In this document: positions 32,632 to 44,825 of the stretch, in pieces
Position numbering within the stretch: position 1 is the first letter of the stretch
Layout: each line of letters begins with the position of its first letter
Assembly (NCBI GenBank): GCA_024734495.1
Contig: JALMQS010000099.1
Coordinates: 64,532,270-64,596,269, forward strand
DNA length: 64,000 bases
Source of the DNA: Forficula auricularia
Taxonomy: Eukaryota > Arthropoda > Insecta > Dermaptera > Forficulidae
Reading direction: 5' to 3'
Program-made: the position numbers and the translations under genes
The notes under the pieces: generated by a model
What the model was told of the DNA's origin: nothing
Databases searched by the model: none
What the model saw: only the letters and a program-made list of their open reading frames with translations

Positions 32632-32937
32632 ATTTATATCAATTAGAAATAGTAAATTAAATTTTGGGAGTTCACTAAAACGTCCCAGCGAGAGTGGATC
32701 CAATTGACAAACGAACCCAATTCAAAGCTGTAAAAACATTTGTATGGGAGTGAAGCGGGATATTTTTTTCTTGTCGTCTCAAGACCTCCTTAGAAGAAGA
32801 AATGAATTCAAAAATAAATTGAAAGAGAAATAACTTATATTTGGGCAACGGTAGACATAATCTAACTTCGGCTCAAAAAAAATAATTAAGAAAATAAGCT
32901 AAGTATCATAGAACAGTATATCAATGATGGAAAGAGA

Positions 32938-33079
32938 TGTTGGTTTATTGTGAAACATATTAAACACGGGAGTTTTTGACGGGTTATAGTGGTGTTTCAC
33001 AAAGAGAAAATAAAAATTAAAAAAAAAATTATTTCCTCTTTGTGAAACACCACTATAACCCGTCAAAAAACTCCTGTGT
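32938..33079. mobile_element. fold-back element with TTTGTGAAACACCAC arms
   Basis: Arms ACAGGAGTTTTTTGACGGGTT-like and complement around an A/T centre. The same arm sequence recurs at 63150-63240, and a related end (CCAACACCGCGTTCCCTAAA) at 44.79, 45.94 and 63.2 kb. Confidence 0.7.
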
Positions 33080-33164
33080 CAATGATTTATGTCAATTGGA
33101 AAGATGGCAGAATTGTTATTAGAAACGTTGTATAAATTTATTGCTATTTAGCTTGATTTTATAA

Positions 33165-33329
33165 AAATATTTGAATCCTAAATAGATATAACAATAAATC
33201 GAGAATAGTTCATGGTAGATAATATGATGAAGTTTCGATTCTTTTAGAAATATTTTAATCCTAAATAGATATAACAATAAATCGAGAATAATTCATGATA
33301 GATAATATGATGAAGTTTCGATTCTTTAA
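33165..33329. repeat. 83-bp tandem duplication
   Basis: Two copies sharing AATCCTAAATAGATATAACA and ATATGATGAAGTTTCGATTC with a few substitutions. Confidence 0.9.
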
Positions 33330-35002
33330 GAATAGAAGGTGTTTTATAGGTCCTGATGATAAAGATCGCATTTAGATACACATATTTTAGCTCAATGATT
33401 CTTTATTTTCTCTTTTTGAGAAATTTGAATCTGAATGAATCCAAAAAGAACAGAATAAAACGATATGAAATCGGATCCTATTCATTGTTTTGAATTTTGT
33501 TTGTATCCTCTTATGTGTTATGAAAGAATAGATGTTGGCTGGTGTTCATCAAATAGTTGTTGTTGTTGTTGTTTTCTCGCACAGAGGAGTCCTAAGCGAC
33601 AGACAAGGAAGATGGCCTGGAGAAGAAAATGGAAGGAAGAAGTGAGACAGAGAGGACGCGAAGAAGAAAAAAAAGATAAAGAGAGGCTGCTGCGAGCGCA
33701 AGAAAAAAGAAGAGGAGCTGGAGGCCGCCTTTGCTTTCTGGACTGGTCCCGACGCCGCCTACGTTGTTGCCAGATTGCACCCGGGTCCAGCACCCATCCA
33801 TCCAGGCTCCAGTAACTGTCAGCAATGTGAGCTCTTTCAAATAGCGAAAACACAAACCGTCAAAAAATAACCCATTTTACTTCGAGAAGAAAGCAACATT
33901 CTTCTTCTGTATTCCCAAATGGAAGAAGTAATAAATAATAAATTTAAGCTCCAAGGGTTGAAAACACTTTTAACTTAAGATGCATCTATAAATAAGACAT
34001 CAAGAGAGATAGATTATTAGCTAATCAAGTCTTTCCAATTAACATCATTCTTTACTAAGTAGAAGAAAAGTTTAAAAGAAATTAAAGGGGCCTTAATTAA
34101 AAATATCTAAATTGGCTATATATCATCCGAAAGAATGGGTCAACATGACCATGTCCGTTCAAAACGCCGATATTTATCATTTTGTAAATAATTTAAGAGT
34201 TTTAATGCCTAGTCATGAATCTTGGAATGCTAGTGAATGTTGTATGAAGCACGTGTGAAAAGTCGTATGAACCCCTCACGTTGTGGGGGTCTCGAAATGA
34301 CGTCAGCAGATGTTCACCCTTCAAGGAGACTTGGGTAATATTCCATTCATGGGGATGAAATAAATATACGCTCATAAAATTGAGTGTTAAATCTAAATTG
34401 GGAGAATGGATTAAAGAGATAAGCCTGGAGGGTGTGTGGGCATATTTTAAAGGGAGGGAGTCAAATTAAAAGCAAAGGAAATAGAATCAAATAGATTGTG
34501 ATGGTGAATGAATTATTATTTAATTGAAGAATTTTCTAAAGAATATGTGAAAATCGGGCCTTTGATAAATATTATAAAAAAGAGGAAATCACGTTTCTAA
34601 GAATGATGATGGGAAAATTTACATTTGGAAATACTAACAAGGTCTATATCTTTGCTGTCATGTCCAGGAAGAGGTGATGTTCTCGCTTTTTATTTTATTA
34701 TAAAATGAAGTTTTAAAAGGATATTTCTCGAATTTTTTTGACTAAAAAATAATTTTATCCTATTAATTATTTATAGTCAACCATGCAAATAATAATTCGT
34801 GACGTTTTAATCACTAAATCTGTAATCATTCATAATGCAAGATTTCATCTTGAAAGCAGACATGTAATTGAGTTGGGTTTTCATGTTTTGGAACTATGAT
34901 ATGTTCTAGCGGTGGTCATTACTCTTTACAGACCGGAAATACAAGATGAGCTGTGAATATGGAAGAAGAGCAACAACTAATTTGATTTTTAGGTTAAAAC
35001 AC

Positions 35003-35170
35003 TTACATGTATTTTCGGTAGTAAGTTCCGTCTGTAATAATGAGTGCACCTCCGGGAAGACATGTTGGTTTGGTGTTTTCACCCAAGAATTTTGTTTCTT
35101 TTAATGATTCCATTGCATAGTTGATAACAATTACAGGTATAGCCACAGACGACAAGAATTTCGGATATTT
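35003..35170 (-). CDS. short unassigned coding-like segment
   Basis: A minus-strand frame bounded by TAA codons reads about 55 residues, including AIPVIVINYAMESLKETKFL and PTCLPGGALIITDGTYYRKY. It ends at ACAT|GTAAGTG, a strong donor at 35007. Composition is more protein-like than the surroundings. It could be an nkd upstream exon, but in this frame it leaves two bases at the donor, whereas exon 25875 needs one, so a direct join fails. In the compatible frame it would read a shorter segment ending LLQTELTTENT and has no good acceptor. No family recognised. Confidence 0.25.
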   Translation of the reverse strand, partial: KYPKFLSSVAIPVIVINYAMESLKETKFLGENTKPTCLPGGALIITDGTYYRKYM

Positions 35171-35542
35171 TTAGGGTTAGTTTAGTTAGTGAAAAGGGTA
35201 ATTTTTAATTGAAAAAATAAATCATAATAATAATAAATAATTCAATCACCCAAGTTTGAGTTTCTTCAACTATTTTTACTTGTTGGAGAATGATAAACCT
35301 ATCGTTGAAAAAAAGAAACCATCAATTAATACACGATCTTCAAGTTTGTTACAGCACCAACAGCGAGAATGATTAATTGAGATTAATTTCCCCATATGAC
35401 AAACTAGCCGAGCAGACGTTATTAATTCTATATTGATCTTGTGTATATGTGTTTTCGCCAACACGACAAGGAGGTTCTTCTATAGATAGTTAGATTGGAC
35501 GAAAAAAAAAGATAGAGAGTCAATCTAAGATCTTCTCTTGGA

Positions 35543-35575
35543 TCATAATGATGATGATGATGATGATGATGATAA
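35543..35575 (+). repeat. (GAT)n microsatellite
   Basis: Ten or so GAT/AAT units. It creates a poly-His run in a minus-strand frame that is not otherwise gene-like. Confidence 0.9.
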
Positions 35576-35929
35576 TCATGTGGAGTATGGCTTCGTTTAT
35601 ATAAATGCATGCCTGAGTTAGTGAAATTGCCTTCGGGGGAAACGAACCTGAGAGAGTAATACTGAGATCATCAATCGCAAAAATATTTTTCAAAAGAATT
35701 TCGAGAAGATAAAAAAAAATCTAATTGAGAAATCCGGGTAATAAGCGCGTCAGAGTCACACATCCATAATTGACTTTGAGAAAAATAATAATGACAACCT
35801 TCAATTGGAGAGAAAAAATGACAAAATGAAAATTTTCCAACCGGAAAATTAGTTTGAGGGAAAAACTTGAGAGTTTAAGGAAATGTTTGAAACAAGTAAA
35901 AAAATGGTTTACGCTCATCACAGAAAAAA

Positions 35930-38900
35930 ACACAGTTAGAAATTTATTTTTCGTATAATATTAAAAAAAAATAATGGTTAAAATGGAATAGTCTTGATGA
36001 TATAGTAAAACTACCCGAATGCATAGAATATAGTTAAGCACAATCAAGCCTTAATGTTGCATAATTTTGGAGATTAATTTGTAGGTGACTGGCTAAGATA
36101 TATTGTGCTATTAAAGTTATTAAATTTTTACAAGAATAACATCAGTCGTGTTGGTTGCATTCGAATTAATTGATTAAGGATATAGTGGGAATTGCGATTT
36201 TTTAACTCTAATAAAAGTATAGAACGTTACCAGTACATACAGAAGAAAAGAATTTAAGAATAAATAATATGATAATCGACTTATTTAAACTGTAGCGAGG
36301 AAGGTAGGAATTAAAAAACTATTGGGAAAGGGCGAGGGCATTTTATATTTATTTTTTTGGTAAAAGAGTTACAGTTTGGTTCTAGGAAAATTTAAGGCCG
36401 CAGTGTTTGATTTAAAAAAATTTTTGTTAATAATAAAATTAATAATATTTCTATTGTTTTATTATATATATATATATATGTAGACTGAATATGAGTTTAT
36501 GGACCGTGACCTCATAAGCAAACATGACCGCCACTCTACGCCTGTAAGGTATTTCTCTCCTGTGCTTATGAATACAAATGGTTGTATAAGCATTAGGCGC
36601 TAAACGTAATATGGTTAAAATTATACTTAAATTGTAAAAAAAAACTAACTGAGTATACTAGATTCTATTATCACCAGCACCAAAAGGGTGTGCGAAATTT
36701 CAGCTCAATCGGTTGGGGTAAATTGTCGGCGTTAAATCTTCCGGATCCCATCCATTGATCAACCTAGTGGAAAGATTTTATTTTTATTTATTATTGGTTA
36801 TTACGTTATTAGGTAGCCATTATATAATATTTACATCTCAATGAAAATGCTTAGAGAAAATTTAAATGCTATAAATTACACATCTATATATCTATGATTT
36901 ATAAAATATGAATATTTATTTATGTAAGAATGTGAAAAGGTGGTTAATGACGGTAGCTACAACCGTGTTAGTCTGATGAAGATTGTCTTTACAGACAGAC
37001 GGCCAGGAGAAAAAAAAATAAGAAAAAAGATTGGAGAGATAAAAAAGAAAAAAAAGAAAAAGAAATCCCAAAGGAAAGTTTAGTCGAGCAGATGAAAAGA
37101 CTCGCTTGGTTTGGAGCGAATGCACTTGAAGATTTATTTATAAGCCTTAAGTGAAAGAAAGAACACACACATTCACACGCACACAAGAATAAGTCCAAAA
37201 GCAGATATGCCAACATTTAATTCAATCTAAGTGAAAAAATCTATTATCATTTTTAATTTTAAAAGGACAATGGACAAGCTTTGATGAAAAAAATGATAAT
37301 TTAGAAACGAATAAAAATAAACCTCCTACTGCGCTTGCGTGAAACCGCGTGCGATTGTTGTAGAAGCGGGTATTTTTGATTGCTCATTGAATAATCAGTC
37401 CTACAGACCATATTCTACATTATCTGAGGTAAATATTCTAATCTAGGTCTTCTTCCCATCCTCTTCACTCTTTTCTAGATCACACTCTGAAATTTGCCCC
37501 AGTGATCCCTCATTATAACTTAAGTAATTTGTACTGAAACCTTGACAATATCAGAAAAAAAATTAAACTACTGAATTTTGCAATTTTTTCTAAAAATTAT
37601 AAAATAAAAAATCAACAATATTGTAATATGAAAAATAATAATAATTAATATTATTTTTATTTTGTTTTTCATCTAAAGTCCTTTTTGACAGAAAGTCTAA
37701 AATAAGTTAATTGAAAACGTTGGAAGAAAAATGCTGCAATCATTCTCAAATGGCTGGAAATCGGTTTGAAACATGGATCTATATATAAATCCATGTGGCT
37801 GATAGTGTCAAAATATTAGATTTGTCTAAAGGTGCTGGAATTCTATATTCTTAACCTTTAATTCACAACACTATCCTAGATACAAATGTCTCTGTAAAAT
37901 ACCATTTTGACACATAAAATTAACAAGATCTAAAACGTTGTATTAGTCGATAACCATTCCTTTTAATAATATATACAACAAATATTCGGTTATTGATTAT
38001 TTTTGAATATATATATATATTCTTACGAATTGAATGAGACTAGTTATAAATTAGGTTGAGGAATTTATCTCCATAATCGAAACATATGTTAATAGATAGG
38101 AAAAGTTTCTCGGTGATTTTGTCCATTAAGGGGAGCTGCAGCAGAAGCCCATTTGATGACAAATCATGGTCATGTATCCTATTTCATTGACAACCTCTAC
38201 AGCTCCCATTAATGATAATCTCCCTTCTCTCCTGCGCCCAAAACAACTACCAAATGAAATGATCGATGATGATGGCAGAAGAGTAAGAAAGAAGAAAAAG
38301 AAGGCTTTGAAGAGACGAGGAAGATGAAAAAAAGCATACTTTCCAGCCATCCAACCATCCACAGGGAGCAGTAACCTTTATGAAGTTTATTGAACATAAC
38401 AAAAACCCTTAACTTATTGATGATTTCCATAAATCAATGTTCGGTGAATAATTTCAGACATAGATGAAATCCCTAAATTTATAAATAACTGTTAACAAAG
38501 AAAAAAAAGAGCTTTTTTGTATAATAGCAGTATCATGATGGTTATCTGGAGTTGTCAGTTTCGGTCCTTTAGATCAAATTACAATTCGGTTCGAACTTAG
38601 AGAAAAAGAAATGAAGAATGGATGAAAAGGGCGATTGTTACTGGCAGTGTCCCATAGGAGATTTAAAAATTTTCTGTAAAGAATAAATAGAAAAGCATGA
38701 AAGGTCTTTTTGTTAGTAACGCAGCAAGAAAAATGAATATAAGCAAAAGATTAAAGTTTGAGTTTTTAGAAATCCGAAGTTTTATTCAGGTCTCCATTTG
38801 CCCAATTGATTTTTTCTAGCAATAACTGGCACTGCCCTAAGAGCTAATGATGCAATATGTAAATGAACTTCTTAGATCTAATGGATCAATTCATGAGAGA

Positions 38901-40400
38901 ACTTTACATTCCAGAAAGACGGGAATATCTATTGAGGGGCTGGTATGATTGTGGACCCAAGTTTTGAAGGAGTGAAGGGTTTAAACTCGGAGTGTATAAG
39001 TGTAAATGAAGTTTTAGCGGAATTTTTTATTTTTTTTCATCAGAACTCGTGTCAAGATTATATTCACGAAAAAATAATGGGTGGAAACCGTTCCACGATG
39101 GACTAGACATTAGAGAATCAAAAGAGTATGTTTGGATTGAATCTCTTAAATAGTTTGATAGTACCTTTAAAAATTCCATTCAGGGTGACACGACAATTCT
39201 TGGAGGGCCTTTTCCATCCGAATTCGGGCCTTGTAAAATAAGGGGAGTAGGCGTAAAGTGAAATGAGAAAAAATGTTAATGATTCAGCAATGCGAATATA
39301 AAGTCTAAAATCTCCAATAAGGATATTATGTATCAAAATGGAATAATAATTAAAAAGATTCAAACTGATTGACAAACAGATTAAATATTCGATTAGAAAA
39401 CCGGCACCTGTCCATCAAACAAAGGAACTTCCATTTTTCCGAATGCTTTTGAAATGCGTTTCTTTTATTCTTTTCCTTTTTTTCCTTCTTTTATTTTCTC
39501 TTTTTTTCAAAAGATCTCACAGATTCTTACAAATTCGCGGTGTCGGCAGGGCTCTTTGGCATCCTCTATTATCTCTTGGGAGTTTTACTGTCGTCATATA
39601 TCAAATGCTTAAGGAGACGTTTCGTCCGATTGTCTGTCTATTAAGGGAGAAACGAAAAAAAGGGGCAGTATTTGTGTTCAGTTTTAACAAATAGACAGAT
39701 GGACATTTCGAAAAAGTTAACTAGTGTTTAGTTTTGAACAAATTAAAAAAGATCTGGCATGACAAACGACACTATTTCACTGAACACGCTTTAATAAATA
39801 CTTTTTGAAACTAGTTGAAGCCATTTTATAGAAAATTACTCAAATATAATAAAGCTTTTAAAAATAGCTGAAGAAAGGGATACTTCCGGTGGGGAAATTT
39901 GAGCCAAAGCCTTGAATTGATATCTCGCGCCGATAACTAGCTAAGGTTTTAAATTGGGGTCCTCTAAGATTTACCGTTTTTGGGTTGTCATGATTACAGA
40001 TAAACGAACAGGCCGAACAATGGTGAATATGGTCTAATTGGATTCAAGGATCTCAAACCCTGAAATTTTCTGTGAACATTAGAATTTGAAATTTTTGAGG
40101 CCATTCTAATACTACAATTTATATAAGATAGAAATAAAATTGATAAAATGAAAACTGTTTTATTTACAACGATCTGTTTTGAAGCCTCAATTAGATTTAG
40201 TAAGCCAATTAAAATTGAGGACATGCTGAGATCTAATCATACCATGAAGGTTGAAAGAGGACCATATCAGTTGTCATGATTTTCATCCCTACTAAGATCT
40301 TATTTTATTATTGTAGAATTTCTGAGTGTTACTATTTTAATCAAATAATATAGGTATATAATTTAATTTGAAATAAAGAAATTTGACAATTTCGAGCTTT
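35930..40400. other. unique non-coding sequence
   Basis: No gene recognised. Frames at 36916-37216, 38126-38430 and 39443-39694 are low-complexity Phe/Leu/Ser-rich shadows of purine-rich tracts. Confidence 0.4.
36420..36725 (+). repeat. second copy of the 16.7-kb remnant
   Basis: Shares TTAATAATATTTCTATTGTT, CATAAGCAAACATGACCGCC and ACTGAGTATACTAGATTCTA with 16.8-17.07 kb at moderate divergence, and lacks the CAGTGGTGG end. Confidence 0.7.
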
Positions 40401-40476
40401 CGGTAGGGTCCGAAACCAAGCTCTCTTCTGCTAGAGAATGGGTTTTAACTCCATGAGTCCATGAGTCCATGTTATG

Positions 40477-40642
40477 CGGGGGCTGATCCGCGATTGGAAG
40501 CAAGTGTACACTTCTTTGGAAGTATTTTGGAAGTAGTTGGAAATATTTGGAAGTACGCGGAAATATTTGGAAGTACGCGGAAATATTTGGAAGTACAAGT
40601 GGAAGTAGGTGTACATCATATTAGGTCGCGGTTCACCCCTCG
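40477..40642 (+). mobile_element. hAT-type MITE family A, copy 3, with internal expansion
   Basis: 166 bp, flanked by ATGTTATG (40469-40476, 40643-40650). The central region has about three tandem 20-bp units, GGAAATATTTGGAAGTACGC, not present in the other copies. Confidence 0.85.
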
Positions 40643-41350
40643 ATGTTATGTAACACACTGTGAATTGCTTGGTGAGAATGTGGGTTCAACTTCACCGAGG
40701 GTTCCAAATTGTCATTTTTTTTATTTAAAAATAATTTACCATATATATTATTTTTTGATGTAAAAATGAATTAAAGCCCTCAGAAAATATTATTCGCATT
40801 GCTCTATTCATTAAAAATTAGTGTAAAGACAAGTTATCAATTCAAGTTCCTCGCGCATGTATAATATTATTTAATCGTAATCGATAATGCAGCACATTTA
40901 AATAATATCTTATGCTTTGAATATATTAAAATGTAATTACAATAAAAATGATGTGAAACACATTGAATAAATCTTATTGCATTGCTGGATCTTAGCCAGA
41001 TGATTGAATATTTATTTCATTTGATTATGCTCGTTTTTTTAAAAAAATACATATGTATAGGGGGTCAAAAAGTTAATCAACTCAATTTTATGACATCAAT
41101 TGATATAAAAAAAAAGTTAATCGCTAATGAGAATGGTAATGATATTTAATACCTGTACACACAAAAAACGGAATAATGAATGGGAATTTGAATTTTAGTA
41201 GAAATTAAATTAGATATCAAAGAGATTTTTATCACTTATTTGAAATTGAATATTCTACGTTATTTTATTTATTTATTTATTTATGTTTTATGATTATTGA
41301 AAAAAATAAACAAATAATAGACCGTATGTGACATTAGATACTGGGTGAAT

Positions 41351-41510
41351 CGAGAGGTGAACCGCGATTGGAATTAGGTGTACACCGTCTTTGGAATTAT
41401 TTGGAAGTACTTTGGAATTCATTAGAAAATCTATTGTCATCTATTGTCTTCTACTTGGAAATGAAAGTGGAAGTAGGTGTACACAATTTTAGGTCGCGGT
41501 TCACACCTCG
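41351..41510 (+). mobile_element. hAT-type MITE family A, copy 4
   Basis: 160 bp with ends CGAGAGGTGAACCGCG and CGCGGTTCACACCTCG. Flanks GGGTGAAT / GGATGAAC are an 8-bp duplication with two changes, so this looks older than its siblings. Confidence 0.85.
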
Positions 41511-41794
41511 GGATGAACCGTCTATAGAGGGTGTAACATTGGAAATTAACATTTAAACTATACGAATTCCTAATTATTTTTGAGCGCAAGTGCATGGGAC
41601 AAAAATTAAGCAGATTACTATAAACTACAAGAGTGGTATTTTGTAAAGCTTTTATTAAAAGACCAAAAAACATATTTAAGAAGGAAAGTTTTGAATTAAA
41701 AAATGTATATTGAAAAATTGAATTGTTGTCGATTGTTCAAGTTTTATGTTACAATGGATTTAGATTAGACAATTAGTGAGGAAATAAGTTTTTC

Positions 41795-42035
41795 AAGTTG
41801 TTTATTCAAGAAATCGCGTATGGTGCAAGAAACAATATCCTGCTATTTTAACGATTCAACGGGTCATGGATAATCAAAACAAATTCAATCCTCTATATAT
41901 GAATTTCTGCATTCTTAAATATGGACCCGTATTTGTTTTGAATATTAATGACCCGTTCAATCGTTAAAATAGCAAGAATAAACAAAAAGATCTTGCACCA
42001 TGCGTGGGGTTTTGTGAATAAAACAATATTATAAA
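41795..42035. mobile_element. fold-back element, about 240 bp
   Basis: CTATTTTAACGATTCAACGG at the left pairs with CGTTCAATCGTTAAAATAGC at the right, and GTATGGTGCAAGA pairs with TCTTGCACCATGC. No coding capacity. Confidence 0.75.
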
Positions 42036-42062
42036 CTGATTTGTTTCACTAATTGTGTAATT

Positions 42063-43158
42063 TGAATGAATTCTGTCATAAGAACAAAACTTGAACAAAT
42101 GATAACAATTCAATTTTTATAACTTACAAAAAAATCATTGTTGGTCAATTCTTCAAAAATACAAGGCAAAATATTTATCGTGTGACTGTCATTATTGGAC
42201 ATATCTACGAAAATGGAATGTAGAATATTTATTCGTCCTCTTTTAGTCTTAAATCGATAGTTATTTTAGATTTTAAGCCGATTCCTCGAAATCTTCAATA
42301 GTGATTAGCATTTTTGTATCAATTTTCAATAATAACCATTTTTGTTTTTTGGGTGAAATGTGAAGAATATTTGAAACAGTTATAGTATGTAGATTTTAAT
42401 TCATTTTAATTTGTGTCTTTTGTGCTTTTGTAGGAGAATCATGATTTTGTATTAATAATTTAATCTTAGTTCCCCATGCACACTCCATAGCTATTCCAAA
42501 GAGATAGAAAAGGTAGAGAAAACATCAATATATAATTTGATTTTTTTTTCGATTTGCTAGACTAGAGAGGTTTTTTCTTCATTTCTTTTCGGATCCGAAT
42601 ATGAATGAATTCTGTCATAAGAACAAAATTTGAACAAACGATAACAATAAATTTGTATAGCTTACAAAAAAATCATTGTTGGGCAATTCTTCAAAAATAC
42701 ATGGCAAATATTTGTCGTGTGACTGTCATACTGTCATTGTTGGACATATCTATGAAAATGGAATGTAGAATATTTATTCGTCCTCTTTTAGTCTTAAATC
42801 GATAGTTATTTTAGATTTTAAGCCGATTCCTCGCAAGCCTTTAATATTGGTTACCATTTTTGTACCAATTTTCAAAAATAAACTATTTTTGATTTTTTTT
42901 TTTTTTTTTTTTTTTTTTTGAGTAAAAAAATATTTGAAATAGTTATAGTTTGTAGATTTTAATTCATTTTAATTTGTGTCTTTTGAGCTTTTGTAGGGGA
43001 ATCATGAATTTGTATTAATAATTTAATCTTAGCTCCCCATGCACACTCCATGAGCTATTCCAAAGAGATAGAAAAGGTAGAGAAAGCATCAATATAATTT
43101 GATTTTTTTTTCGATTTTCTGGACTAGAGGTTTTTTCTTCATTTCTTTTCGGATCCGA
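42063..43158. repeat. tandem duplication with unit of about 540 bp
   Basis: Copy 1 runs from AATGAATTCTGTCATAAGAA at 42063 to about 42598, copy 2 from 42603 to about 43158. Both end TTTCTTTTCGGATCCGAA. Copy 2 holds a T run of about 30 near 42890. Neither copy has a substantial open frame. Confidence 0.9.
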
Positions 43159-43734
43159 AGTGTGATAATTAAGGTAGCAGCAGCAGGCCGACCCTTCTTC
43201 ATGGACCGATCAAGTCTTTCCAATTCTGTCTCCTTTCTCTCTTTCTCGTTAGTTTTCCAAAAAAGATTCGAGGTTCCTTTCTAAGAAAAGGTTGCTTCTC
43301 TCGAGTCTATTCTGACCCTTAAGGGCATATACACCAAATGCACACAGCCCATGGATGGGCACCATGTCATAAATTGTGTGTGCTACGGCGTCGGCATTTC
43401 TCGGAACTCGAAATGATGTTGTCCTTCTTTTGCTTCTCTTTCACTTCGTATTCTTCGGGGATTTGATTTTTCCGAAGACACGACGACCACCCTCTAAGCT
43501 TTTCAACTAGGGTTTAGGGGCGGGTGTAGAAAAATTCACGGATGGTTAATTTTTCCCAAGTAATTTTTAAATTTTTTTTCTTTTGTTGATATAATTGGAT
43601 TAGTTGGAAAAATGTTACACATGCAATGACCTTTGTTAAGTGAATTTTATTTTTGTCTTTGAAGTTTTTCGCAAGGTGAAGGATCAATAAGCTTATTTCT
43701 ATTAGTTTAACAACTTACATATCCATCGGTATAT

Positions 43735-43790
43735 GCTTAGTCGAAGGAGAGAGACACTTACCTGTAACAAAAGAAGAATCTATATTAGTA
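43735..43790 (-). promoter_or_regulatory. recursive splice site (ratchet point) candidate in the presumed nkd first intron
   Basis: Read on the minus strand there is TACTAATA, then a pyrimidine-rich tract TTCTTCTTTTGTTACAG, immediately followed by GTAAGTG. This is a complete 3' splice site (branch-point-like TACTAAT about 20 nt upstream of AG) fused to a perfect 5' splice site, with the junction between 43762 and 43761. Such zero-length exons are known from long arthropod introns, where they allow stepwise removal. It lies about 17.9 kb upstream of the first assigned nkd exon and in the right orientation. An ordinary microexon acceptor followed by a chance donor is the alternative. Confidence 0.55.
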
Positions 43791-44778
43791 TTTGTATAAG
43801 AATAAAGAAATTTAAATAATTTTTTTAAAAATAGTAAAAGCAAACATTATCATCTAAATAGAAAAATAATGTCTTATATGTAGATATTCCTTATTTTGTC
43901 ATATAATGACAAGCTAGCAAGGGGTATGTTTTTATGTACCCCATATTACATTTCTAGATAATTAATATATTATGAAATGTGTTCTTAAACATGAAAACAT
44001 TTAAAACATTAGCTAGATGTCGAAAAAAATCTTCAACCAATCCTGATATGGTGTCATTAAATGAAGGAAATTTTAACATAGGCTAATTAAATTAATTTAA
44101 TTTACTCTAAAATAGTAATAATTATTATAAAATAAAAAGATAAAAAATAATAAATAAATTATGAATTAAGTAAATAGATAAAAAAATAATATATGTATTA
44201 ATGATATATTAAATGAATGGATAATAGTAAAATCGGATCGAGTAGATTAGAAGGGTGAAACCAGACCCTATTTATGCAAATTTTATTTTTACTATCTTTG
44301 CTGGGTCAGTATGATTAATGTCATTGCCCTGAGAAATTTCTTCTGACACGTGCCTAAGCTTGTGTGACAAGGAAGATAATTTGAACCCATCTGAAAAATC
44401 TCTTAGGGTGTCCTTGGCTGTAATGGAAGAGGAATATAAATTGCAGAGTGTATTATTATTATAAGCCCAAAAAAATTATTTTTTTATTTTATTGCTTGCA
44501 TATTTATGAATTAAATTTTATTCAAGGTGACGAGAGATGATTTATTAAAAATAATCAAATTTCTCAAAAATTATATATGGTATTTACTGGTTGTTAACAA
44601 TGATCACTGATTAATGTTGTCAGACGTTAAACTCATGAAATAAAATGTATGGCGTGTCCATGGTAGTTCAATACGAGCACTAGCGCCATCGATGAGCAAA
44701 CAGCGGATTTAAGGTTATACACCTGGTAATAGAAAAATGTGTCAATGTCAAAAGTAAAAAATTGTAGAACAAATTTAA

Positions 44779-44825
44779 CTTTAACAATGTTTCACTATAA
44801 ACCAACACCGCGTTCCCTAAATTTG
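44779..44825 (+). repeat. end fragment of the TTTGTGAAACACCAC family
   Basis: CACTATAAACCAACACCGCG followed by TTCCCTAAATTTGATT. A similar fragment is at 45937-45980. Confidence 0.6.

Larger units (their letters stand above)
30935..34900. other. mostly unique non-coding sequence in the presumed nkd first intron
   Basis: Islands of higher complexity occur at 31370-31720 and 33560-33850, with open frames on both strands at the latter, which points to composition rather than coding. A CACGTG and a TGACGTCA occur near 34250-34300. Dispersed repeat text with TTTTGAGATATTTCGAAAA near 31290 is shared with 26.1 and 46.8 kb. Confidence 0.4.

Noticed and set aside
33465..33855. Overlapping frames of 87-116 codons on both strands
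   Set aside because: Low-complexity purine/pyrimidine tract; neither strand shows a domain, and the frames mirror each other.
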